From Tubulanus polymorphus (taxonomy: Eukaryota > Nemertea > Palaeonemertea > Tubulaniformes > Tubulanidae): a stretch of 64,000 nucleotides of DNA. The stretch covers positions 5,403,001-5,467,000 of the forward strand of contig NC_134029.1 of assembly GCF_964204645.1 (NCBI RefSeq), written 5' to 3'. Of this stretch, positions 35,659 to 47,100 are shown piece after piece. A program made the translations under genes and the position numbers. Each line of letters begins with the position of its first letter. Positions within the stretch are counted from its first letter, which is position 1. Under the pieces are notes generated by a model. That model saw only the letters and a program-made list of their open reading frames with translations. It searched no databases and was not told where the DNA came from.

Positions 35659-37169
35659 ATGAATTCAACAACTGCGGCGGAAAATGTGTTCATCTGCAGA
35701 GACTGGGCTCGAGTATCGGGTCTTCTATATCAGTTCACTTCGATCATATTCTTCATTTCATTCCTGATTCCGAATCAGTTCGAGTATCATTCGATTTTAT
35801 TTCGCATATTTACGATGCTCGGTCAGGCGAGCATGGCTCTCTGTGCTCTACTAACCTGTGCTCCGGACACGCTTATATGGAGTTTCCTACACATGCTTAT
35901 AAACACCATCTTATTATCGCGTAGCGTGGCAAACACTTTCCCGCTTCTCGTGAAAAGACGTTTGAGAAACGCCTATTCGTTTCTTTTCAAACCGTTGGGC
36001 GTCAGTCAGAAGGTTTTTAACGAACTAACAGAATTCGGTGAAATATTAGAAATTGAAGAAGATGGAGTTTATGCCATGGAAGATGTGACGAATTGCGATG
36101 ACCGCATTTCGTTACTCGTTAGTGGCAGGTAAATGAATTACTTCCACGCGATAACCCGATAAAATCACACTGTATGATCCATGGGCAAAATAAAAAAGGA
36201 TATGTCTGCATTAATTCTAGGTTTAAAGTAACATCGAGTAAAGCCTTGCTTCATTATGTGATACCGAACCATTTCCTCGACTCATTAGAATACGAGAATA
36301 CCAGACATCAGCGACATCGAACCGCACTTCCTTACCAGGTACATCCCCGACTAGACAGCGAATGGTGTAGCTTGAAATGTTGTTTGATATCTCCTGTGTT
36401 ATGATATTTTCAGGTATCTATCACTGCTGTACAAGACAGTTTCGTGCTTACGTGGCAACTCCGTCCATTGAACAGATACCTCAAGAGAAACCCGACGCTA
36501 AAAAATGTATTCCTGCACATTATTGGGGCCGATATTACTCGTAAAATCCAAGAACAATGCAAGCTGGAAGATTTTATCTACCGAAATACCATCAAACGCA
36601 CTAGCGAACTTCACAAACAATATTTGCCTCGGATGAAATCGACTGATTTGCATTCGATACCTGTAATCGAAATTTTGACGCCGCGAAGTAAATCTACGCA
36701 AAACGTGCGAATTAGTGATGGGCTCGCTTGGCGCAGAGATGAATTAAGTCCTAGTCAAAGATCAGCATCTGTACACTTACAGGACCGACGCAAGGACTGC
36801 TGTACGCGCAACGACGATAACGGAGTTTCGCAGGAGTCTCTGACCACATTGGCAAGAATAAGAGCATCGCGTTTCAAATACGTGTTATCAACGGATTTTC
36901 CTTTCATACGTAGTGCTGATAGCGAAAGGTTTTTCGACGCTTCGGGCTTGAACGACGCCCATATAAACCTCGATCGTTCGCCGTTGCGGTGTAAAATAAT
37001 GCCGTCGCCTACTTCCCCGTGTCTCGCACGATGCAACCAGACAAATGAGAATTTAGACGAATGTCGTTCATTTGAGCTTGTCAACTCTTGTCCAACGATT
37101 GGCCAAGATCCATTAAGTGGCCTGTTGAAATCGGATGATATACCAAAACCACCTGATAGGTTTTTATAA
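35659..37169 (+). CDS. Popeye domain-containing (POPDC/BVES-like) protein, three coding exons
   Basis: Exons 35659-36128, 36221-36338 and 36414-37169 join in phase (GT-AG) to give 447 aa. A short N-terminus with an NST sequon is followed by three hydrophobic segments at about residues 20-38, 45-66 and 70-92. The Popeye domain follows, with landmarks LFKPLGVSQKVF, DDRISLLVSGRFKV and FLDSLEYENTRHQ, then YQVSITA. Popeye proteins are plasma-membrane proteins with a cytosolic cAMP-binding domain and, in vertebrates, affect ion channels and muscle. The cAMP-site motif usually read as FxDSPE is FLDSLE here, with Asp kept and Pro replaced, and FQVT is YQVS. The tail from about residue 265 is Ser/charged-rich and probably disordered. 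An upstream ATG at 35603 opens a short frame that overlaps the main start, a possible translational brake. The Popeye call is confident; orthology to POPDC1/2/3 is not assigned. Confidence 0.9.
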
Positions 37170-37540
37170 ATTCATTTTATTCTTCCTAGCGAAAGGAACA
37201 TGATATGACAAAAAGATATAAAAGATATCATTACGTATGTGTCAAATTTAGTTTTAAAATGTCTTCTATATAGGTGCGGGTCAGAAACTGTGTGCATATA
37301 TGTTTTCATTTAGGAAATATGTCATTTTCTATAGTATATGGGGAAAGCATTGGGAAGCGTTTTTCAGAGCCGTATTATCTTAATTATCCTATATGATAAA
37401 CCGTAGTGCGATATGTAGGCGGGATATTGTCATTGGATTTTTTAATGTGTTTTTATTATTTTTTAAGTATGATAGGCTTTGAAAAAGGCAATAAAGAGTT
37501 GTATTTAATTCTAGTGCATATAGATAGACGTAATTGTTGA

Positions 37541-38574
37541 TTATGCGCGACAATCCGGTACAGATTTCGATCCCCACCAGAAACCAACAACTTTCTTCCA
37601 ACAGATCTTTTTATAATCCATTCCTTGTGCACCGTTGCAGTCACTGTCTGATTTGCAACGAACTTTGTAGCTACCCATTTTAGGGATCCATTTGTCCATA
37701 TAAGTTCCAGATTTTTTCATTTCCTTTTTGACGGTAATCCAACACCTGGTCTTGGAATTTTCCCCGCACTGTCGCCAGCAGTTCTTTATTGCCCCGCTAT
37801 CCTGAAATCAACATCGTCAACACGATTTATTATCAATATCATGATGTACCGATTGAAAATGTCGCGCGTAAGAACATTTAACAACGTATAGAAGCTATAT
37901 GATTAAATATAAAATGTGGGAGACTACGTTGTTTTTCAAAGCATCCCGGTGGTGGCCGTTTCACAGACCGACTTGACTCCATCGAATGCATTTATTTTAA
38001 GTCGTTCTAGTGAAACGCTGAACCATGAACCATTTGTGCTTTCATTTGAAATAATATACGAAGGTCGTTTCAAAAAGACTGCAAATTTCAGTTTGCAAAC
38101 GATGCAGATACTAATGATGAATAGAAATTAATGGAGGTCAACTTACGATGCGGCACCCATAACTCATACCATACTTGTCACAGCTTCCTCCATACTTGCA
38201 GCCTCCATGTTTACGCCGTACCAATCTGTCTACTTCTGAAATTATTCAACGAACACTCACTGCAGTCGACCGTGAAGACTAGTACCTGAACCTTGGAAGA
38301 GTTTAAGCCAATCATTTCAAATATTACATTGTGGAAATACATTGTGTCGATTCTTGTTTTTACACAATTTTGCCAAGATTATCTGATATTGTCAAGAAAA
38401 ATACCAACCCGAAAGCTCTTCCTGCTCCTCGGTTTCCTGCTTTTCCTGGGCAATGCTGCGACCCATTTCATCGAGCAATTCACCTAACTCATCAATAGCT
38501 GCATCTTCAACAGTCTCACCTAGGACACACGCAGCCAAGCCCAAGAATGAGATGGACAATATCCACAATCTCAT
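37541..38574 (-). CDS. Secreted cysteine-rich precursor A, novel family, three coding exons
   Basis: Coding exons in order: 38574-38409, 38235-38147, 37801-37541 (GT-AG, phases agree), giving 171 aa. Exon 1 encodes a signal peptide (MRLWILSISFLGLAACVLG) and a strongly acidic pro-region rich in Glu. Exon 2 opens with a basic site (RLVRRK), a likely convertase cleavage point, then CKYGGSC and YGCRI. Exon 3 encodes NCWRQC, RCWITVKK, RCKSDSDC, KICWKK and a C-terminal Cys. After RR there are ten cysteines, allowing five disulfides. A leading non-coding exon with a donor near 38965 is likely, and the 5' UTR acceptor abuts CTGGACATA before the ATG. The layout (signal, acidic pro-part, dibasic site, basic Cys-rich mature part) is that of host-defence peptide, venom-like or peptide-hormone precursors. 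I recognise no named family, so no function is assigned. Confidence 0.82.
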
Positions 38575-40688
38575 TATGTCCAGCTATTTTGTCTTGGAAA
38601 AATATTCTCTACAAAAAAGAATCACGGGAACATTCTCCCGCGCGGTCATCAATTAACTTATCTAGATACATATCGAAATTGCAATCTTAAAATTTCAAAA
38701 GTTTCGAAAAGATAAGCTTATAATAATGGCCTATTGAAGAATGAATTGTGTTTTGTAGCCAATGTGTATCAATGTTATCTACTGTAAAGATATCTTTTAA
38801 CTTATATGTATAGAATATCATCTACTCAATTACGATAAAATCGAAATAAATCGAATATAGGAAACTGACAAAAGTAATGACGATTGAACATAAACATTAG
38901 AATAAACATTAAATTTCATAAACTGAAATACACGAATATCAAGAAATCGCATTTTGTCAGTTACCTTCCGTTCAATCCCACGCCTTAACGTCGACTGCGA
39001 TTTTCAAATAATTATCTATAGTTAATCAGGGCACTAATTCCAATCAACAGGGTCTTTTTTCTCATAAACCTGAAAAAAAGTTCTTGTCTGGGCCTCACGG
39101 TCGGTCGTCAAACATCAATCAAATTAGATTCGCAGTGACCTACAACTATGACAAGACATATTATGAACTCATCAAAGAAAATGTGTATGGAAAATAACAG
39201 ATCGGTTCACATCATTTCATTTTTTTTAAATAACAACTACTAGTTTTTTTTACTTCAATGGGGCAATCAAGTTCAAGCTATTACTAGTTTCTTTTAGAAT
39301 ATTGCCCTATAAAATAGTTTCTTGGTGGATTCTATTCAAGTGTTTCTTAGACATCACCACATAGAATACAAAAATTCGGCTAGTTTGAAAAGGAGACCTC
39401 GATGGAGCAAAGTGAATGATGAAAAATATCAATACAAGTGCTGTTATTGGGGGTTGGATGGGAATCCAGATAACCCTCCCTGAATTATGATAGGCTAAAA
39501 AGTCTTGACCGACCTTTCATGCAATCATTTTCCCAAAACTCTGCTGGATAATATCTCTTAAATTAAAACTTCCCGGCTGAGGTACCATTCCAATGGAGAA
39601 AATGGTCTGGATTTATTCAAAGCGCCCTTCAAAAAGTTGGTATTGTTTTTTCTCATCTATTCTGTCGCAAGATTGCGGTAGTATAGCTAAATGCTCAAAA
39701 TTCACCGCCGTATTGTAGTTACATGCATGTGCGCACGGTAGAAACGACCATTAGAATTCCGTAGAAAATTAAAGGCAAAATGTTCACAAAAAAATACTAT
39801 GAAAACATTATCAAGTTGTTCTGAGATAACGCCTAAAACCTGTAGGTGAATGTTTTCTCTCGATCAATACCAAAAAACAACCACTTCCATGGCTCTTCAC
39901 AAAAATACCCAACGACTCACTCTTATAATAGAAGATTGACTACTGTACCTGTAGAAAACTCTGCGACACGCACACGTATATCCCAGATACAAATGACATA
40001 GAATTTATTTCCAATACTGTATTTAGATTAAATTTTTGTATTGGTACAAATAATGCGTAAATGCATAAACCGTAACAACAGGATATACAGATAAGCTTGC
40101 TTACAACAGTACATATCGCAAGCAACCATTCCGGTGATCAAAATCTAAAAATTTCGGATCTTTTTTTCCTATTCGGAAAATGAAAAGTAGATTCATCATG
40201 ATCACAAGAAAAGAAATGTACGCCCGAGTCTCAGTAACGGGAACCGAATCTGGAAGTAGACTTCAACCTCTTTTGAGATTTTTGCCCATACGTTATACCT
40301 CGATTATATGGAATTATTTCGCTCGCGCAAATAGAATAATATTCACATGACAAATCCAGTAAATCAACTTTATTCTTCACAGCAAAAAGAACATGATATG
40401 AGTCAAGAATTATGCGGAATGAAAGATTCCATTAAGTGAAATTGAGTAAATAATCTACATGTGCGGGTCAGAAACTTTGTGCATATGCTATAAGAGAAAT
40501 GTCAATTAGAAACGTTTTTCAGAGCCGCGTGATAAACCTTAGTTTGATAGGTAGACGTTTTCAGATTTGACATTTCTCATATGTGTATTTTATTATTTTT
40601 GAAAATAAGTATTTTGGGCTTTGAAAAACGCAATAAAGTTGTTTCTTAGATTTCAATAGTGCACGCATATTGATCGACGATTTATTGA
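38575..40688. other. Spacer between cysteine-rich genes A and B, part of the duplication
   Basis: Contains the promoter and non-coding first exon of gene A (donor near 38965) up to about 39110, then the start of the second duplication copy from about 39250, including its 40160-40290 segment and the region equivalent to the 3' flank of gene A (40360-40690). No coding exon is seen. Confidence 0.5.
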
Positions 40689-41776
<1,088 letters not shown>

Positions 41777-42550
41777 TATGTCCAGCTATTGTTTTTTTTC
41801 TTGCCGAAAGCTAAATAATTTACAAAAGTGAATGATAAGAATAAAAATCCCGCGCGCTCATTTAACTAATCTTAGTACCTATAGATTGCAATTTTAGAAT
41901 TTCAAAGGTTTTCGAAAAGTTCTGCTGGATTGTTTGTCAGAAAGTATCATTACGATACATGTAGCAATTGTGACCAGAACGAAAGAATGAATGTATTCTA
42001 CTCAGGCATTCAATTTATTCATATTTGTAAAGAAAATAATAAAAAAAAAACAAAACAAATAAAAATATCATTGAGAATTGAAAAGAAAAAGTTAAGTTTA
42101 GGATCCTAACAAAAACACATGAAGTTTAAAAATTAAACATTATATTTCATAAAATGAAATACTTATGAAATATATATGTGCACATGTAATATCAAGCTAT
42201 CACATTTTGTCATACCTTCCGTTCAGATCCTCGTCTTGGCGAAGACTGAGATTTCTTTTAAAGATATTTATAGTTAATCAGCGCATTAATTTCAATTATC
42301 ACCAAGGTGTTCTTGTCTGGGCACGGGACCCATGGTCGTCGCTCACTATTCATAGTTAATGTGCAGCGTCCTGAAACTAAGATATCATAAACTCATTATA
42401 ATAGAATAAGGTTTATAAACGTAAAGTTCAAACGTATTGAACCTCGGTGACCGGAAATCTAATTCTGTAAAGTATTAATAACCAAAATGTTTTCAAACTG
42501 GATTATAATAGAGGGCAATCCCACTACCTTGAGGCTTGAAAATTGAACTA
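41777..42550. other. Upstream region of cysteine-rich gene B
   Basis: Includes the probable non-coding first exon, whose donor (GGAAG|GTATGAC on the minus strand) is near 42216, matching the equivalent donor of gene A near 38965. Similarity with the gene A upstream region continues to about 42350 (shared TTCTTGTCTGGGC). No other feature is seen. Confidence 0.4.
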
Positions 42551-42726
42551 CAGTTGAACCTCGTTAATACGATTCTGTTTAAGACGAAGCCAGTTTCATT
42601 ACGATGATTTCCAGCATGTCCCAGCTAACATATCTATATCAATCAAGTTTTGGATACAACGAAACCCGTTTCATACGACAATTTTACTTTAGCCCACAAG
42701 TTTCGTATTAACGAGGTTCCATTTTA
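42551..42726. mobile_element. Pogo/Tigger-like MITE
   Basis: The left end CAGTTGAACCTCGTTAATAC is preceded by TA. The right end contains CGTATTAACGAGGTTCC, its inverted counterpart. The CAGTxGAACCTCG start is typical of pogo/Tigger elements of the Tc1-mariner superfamily. About 175 bp, no coding capacity. The right terminus is decayed. Confidence 0.6.
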
Positions 42727-43525
42727 TTATAAATGGTATATTCTTTACATTGATATTCGAATATTACATCGCTATATCAAAATGATATTTCATTTAAGAA
42801 TGAGTCATGTTGTCCACACATGTACGTTAACTTCTCTGATAATCTGAAATACACAAAAAATCGAATGGCCAAAAAGACAGGAGTTATATGGAGGTATACT
42901 TCGATTCGATTCGTGTAGAAGACGGTCACGTCGGACTATATTTTCGAATAACTTATACACAGGCTTTGGAAAGTTATGTTTAACCACGTCAACCACCAAT
43001 CGTTATCAATGTTTGCTTTGCCATTGCTGTTAAGGTTGTCAAGACAATGTCCTTGTCATTTTTATTGCGGGTACTGTCGGTCGAGACGACATTCCAGTGA
43101 GCCAAGCGAAACAGTTCTGCCAACTGACAATTTTGGCCTTTGAAAGACTGAAAAACTCAACTGAACCGTTAAAAGCGGCCACCGTTGAAAATTAGTAAGT
43201 TCACGACGCATGAATTAAATCTTTGTCTGGACATAAACAAGTTTACACGTCCAGATGGTCGATGTTTGGTCAGGTTGGCCGTCATTATACTAACGTAAAA
43301 CACCGATTGGAGCTTGGATGCTCAAAGACGTCCCCTTTTGATTAGAATTCCTCTGTCATTTAGTTTTTTTTTTTAGAATGACCATTTAAGGCCTATGAGT
43401 AGTCGAGTTGTCGACTGTGGCAATCGAGCAAGTGTATATTCACCGGCAACATCTACACCGATCAGTTTACGATGTTGGTTAGTTTACAGGCATCCAGGTT
43501 CACCATACATGATGGAGTTGCATAT
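42727..43525. other. Non-coding DNA before the foldback element
   Basis: AT-rich sequence with no recognisable exon or repeat apart from a short T run near 43365. Open frames here carry no domain. Confidence 0.3.
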
Positions 43526-43582
43526 GAGCTATCCACGTTCCCCTCTCGACCCGTTACTCTCTCGACCCGTTCCCGTCTCGAC

Positions 43583-45258
43583 GATTACGATTACGATTAC
43601 GATTACGATTTATTTACACTCCAACCATTTCCATGGTATATGGAGGAAAACTATTACACATGTATATACAAATATTTACAAAACAACACTAAAGTGATTA
43701 AAATTTAGAGAATGAAAACGTAACGAAATATATATATACATCAACTATTTACAATACTATATATACTATTATATACATCAACTATTTACAATACTATATA
43801 TACTATTGGAGGGATCTATATACATCTAAGCCGGTCTTAATGAATTTAGCTAAGTTGACCGTTGGGTTTTTCAGAATATCAAGGGTATTAAAGGTATTCA
43901 AATTCAAAAAGTTTTTGCGTTGTTCGTTAAGTAAGGTACAGTCAAACAGAAAATGGGATTCGTCACCTAAAGTATTACAAGTGGGGCATATTCTATCGGC
44001 TCTGTCTAAATGAAGGTTTGAAAATTTGTTCACAGGTAAAATATAGGACCCGACCCTAAATTCAAATAAACTAGTTCCTAAGTCATCACCAAGTTCTATT
44101 ATATACTTCTCTAACCTAACATCATTTTTATATTGCCTAAAGTTAGTGTATATCGGATTAGTATTTATGGCAGATACAGTTTCTTGAAGGTGCTGGTCAC
44201 GGAGTATCTGTTTTATTCGTTTTGAAAAAGATTTACTGTTAGTCATGAATTGCTGCGTCCAAATGCAGGACAAACCACAGTCATCAAACGTTTTCTTTAT
44301 ATATGATAACCAAGGGCTCTTAAATTTATCCCTTAAAAATAAATTGAAAGATATTTTATAGAGTATTGAATTAAGTTTGGTTTGCTTTCCAGATACTGTT
44401 TTCACCCAAAAGTTAATCATCCTGCGTCTAACATCTATATTCAAAGGGTAACGTCCTAGCTCTGATAAAACTTGTAAGTTGCGAGAATATTTCGTCACTT
44501 TCATTAAGATTTTACAGAAGAAGCGATGAATATTTTCTAATAAATCAAGATTTTCATATCCCCAGATCTCACACCCATACATGGCTATTGGAGCAACACA
44601 CGTATCAAATAATTTAAACATAACATCTATGGGCAATTTCAAACGTCTGCCTTTTTGAACGATCGAAAACATAGCTCTGATAGCTTTATCGTAAAGATAC
44701 TTTTTTGCCTTAGCAAAGTTACCATTCCAATTGAATTTTACTCCGAGATAAACATAATCTTCAACTACCTCTAACTCTTGATCACCAAACATAAATTTCG
44801 AAATCGTTTTTATCCGGGATTTACTTCGCGCAAATACTAGTACTTTAGTTTTCTCTGGGTTAACAGTGAGACCATTAGCCGCGCAATATTCAAATAAGGT
44901 ATCTAAGTGTAGCTGAAGAGATTTCTCATCCTCAGCAAGAATAACTGTATCATCTGCGTATAGTATTATGAATAAATTCAGTAAAGTTTCAATATCCTGA
45001 TCACGATTCAAATTTAGTTTTTCTATAAATGACAAAGTTGGTTTTCCACGATCAATGAAAAATTCTTCAATGTCGTTTAAGAATAACGAAAAGAGGATAG
45101 GTGAGAGATTTTCGCCTTGTCTTAAGCCTCTATCAGCTGCAAAGTATTGTGACGTGCAACCATTTAATTCAACACATGATTTTATGGAGTTATACATATT
45201 TTTGACCACATTGAAAAAGTTTCCATTAACATTGTTAGCAATTAATTTTCGCCATGAG
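43583..45258 (-). mobile_element. 5'-truncated non-LTR retrotransposon nested in the left arm
   Basis: Oriented on the minus strand. Its 3' end carries a short hexanucleotide tail, (GTAATC)n of about 28 bp at 43583-43610, and its 5' end is truncated inside the reverse transcriptase domain. The uninterrupted right arm shows the empty site (GGTAGGG joined to TCGAGAC), so the insert boundaries are clear. A 3-bp GAC (43580-43582 and 45259-45261) flanks it as a minimal target duplication. Tails of short tandem repeats and 5' truncation are typical of LINEs. Clade not determined. Confidence 0.85.
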
Positions 45259-45428
45259 GACCCTACCGTACGATAGCGCCACCACAGTCGATTATTTGAA
45301 CCATAACACTTGCGCGTATCGGATTCGGTTTTCACAGAACGATCAGTGACACTTACCAACAATTTTAGAACTTGATTAGATTCTTTAAACTTTTCATTGA
45401 AAAGATCGAATGAGGAAATCACCTCCAA
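43803..45428 (-). pseudogene. Reverse transcriptase remnant of the nested LINE, chimeric N-terminus
   Basis: A 541-aa open frame, but the first ~56 codons (45428-45259) come from the foldback arm, so the apparent start is fortuitous. The LINE part begins near SSWRK. It contains RT motifs GLRQGENLSPILFSLFLND (about residues 101-119) and the catalytic YADD (157-160), then a thumb/connection region and a C-terminal CCHC-like motif, CPTC...H...C near 481-497. Missing are the apurinic endonuclease, ORF1 and the N-terminal RT motifs, including the first catalytic Asp, so it cannot encode an active enzyme. The long intact frame suggests a recent insertion. The best guess is a Jockey/CR1/I-like element. 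Confidence 0.85.
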
Positions 45429-45795
45429 TGTGAATAAAAGTAAAAATTCAGGATGCGAAAAACAATTTCCCGTCGAAATTTCCTCCCAGAATCTGGGAAG
45501 AATATATTCACTGTTTAAAAGCTTTACACTAATTTCAAATGATTTACACGAGTTGAATTATTTTGGTTTCTTAGAAATAAAATCAACTTTATTTAAATCC
45601 TTCAAACCATTTTTTCTAAAAACGACCCAGCCCGCGGCATTTTGATTGGGACATGTTTCATTGTGCCATTTATCAATTCAAATGTAATTCCTCAAATTTA
45701 TGAAAAAAAAATTATTGTATAAATTTTGCAAAAAAATAAAGATCTTGTTCAATTTTATGACGCGTTGATTTCTAGATCACGTTGTTCCCCACACC

Positions 45796-46519
45796 ATGTT
45801 CCCGTCTCGACCCTTCAAATCTGTCTCTCCTCTCTACACAGTCCCGTGGACCCTATGTTCCCGTCTCGACCCTTCACATCTGTCTCCACTCTCTACACAG
45901 TCCTGTGGACCCTATGTTCCCGTCTCGACCCTTCTAACCTGTCTCTAGTCTCTACACAGTCCCGTGGACCTTATGTTCCCGTCTCGACCCTTCTAACCTG
46001 TCTCTAGTCTCTACACAGTCCCGTGGACCCTATGTTCCCGTCTCGACCCTTCTAACCTGTCTCTAGTCTCTACACAGTCCCGTGGACCCTATGTTCCCGT
46101 CTCGACCCTTCTAACCTGTCTCTAGTCTCTACACAGTCCCGTGGACACCATGTTCCCGTCTCGACCCTTCACACCTGTCTCTACTCTCTACACAGTCCCG
46201 TGGACACCATGTTCCCGTCTCGACCCTTCTAAACTGTCTCTAGTCTCTACACAGTCCCGTGGACACTATGTTCCTGTCTCGACCCTTCAAATCTGTCTCT
46301 ACTCTCTACACAGTCCCGTGGACCCTATGTTCCTGTCTCGACCCTTCAAATCTGTCTCTACTCTCTACACAGTCCCGTGGACCCTATGTTCCCGTCTCGA
46401 CCCTTCACACCTGTCTCTACTCTCTACACAGTCCTGTGGACACCATGTTCCCGTCTCGACCCTTCACACCTGTCTCTACTCTCTACACAGTCCTGTGGAC
46501 ACCATGTTCCCGTCTCGAC
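45796..46519. repeat. 59-bp satellite array, left arm, about 12 units
   Basis: The period is 59 bp: ATGTTCCCG recurs from 45796 to 46504, exactly 12 x 59. Each unit contains GTTCCCGTCTCGACCC, the motif also found in the element's termini. The orientation is opposite to the right array. Units differ at a few fixed positions (CTAACC, CACACC, AAATC and similar). Confidence 0.95.
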
Positions 46520-47100
46520 ATTTTTAGTGGACACAGGTTTAGTGAAGCCATTAAGATGGTGGCTGTGTGTTACGTATCTTGTATCAAGATATTTCGATAT
46601 AAGTAATGATTTGTCATTCACGATTTGTCGGGCTACAACAGGCAGAAAAAAATGAAAATTAAGATGAGAATGAAAGCCTTTCGTATTGAAGACCATGGGA
46701 TTCAGCCAAGGAACATTGTAACCTAGTTATACTTCTGATATACCTACCGAATTATCGATTATCAAAAATCTAGAATTTCGACTATTAAGACAATGTCGGT
46801 TGTAATCTTCTGGTTCTTTGAGTTCGTTCTAATGAGTTTTCATTGTAATGTGTATGGTACATATTCCTTAAAATTTCACTGAGTTTGATTGAAAATTGTA
46901 GAAATTTTCCTTATGTATACATGTATCAATATTCAGTCCGTCGGCATCGATTTTGTAGATTTCTCATCTTTTTAATCAATGAATATTCGACCAATTTTAA
47001 TATTAATTTCCATCTTTTTTAAAGGCTTGTCCCACTGAGTGGAAATATTACAAGCCGATTAGATATGTCAGAGTATCCCAGAAACTGTCTAGAAACGGAT
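46520..47100. other. Unique centre of the foldback-like element
   Basis: About 580 bp of AT-rich single-copy DNA between the two inverted arrays. No transposase motif or recognisable exon is visible on either strand. Confidence 0.6.

Noticed and set aside
35243-35662. 139-codon open frame upstream of POPDC
   Set aside because: Low-complexity AT-rich translation crossing an acceptor at 35600; only its last 19 codons form a possible uORF.
45726-46655. Several overlapping open frames with repeated Ser/Thr/Pro-rich protein
   Set aside because: They are translations of the 59-bp satellite; three units (177 bp) return to frame, so long open frames arise without coding selection.
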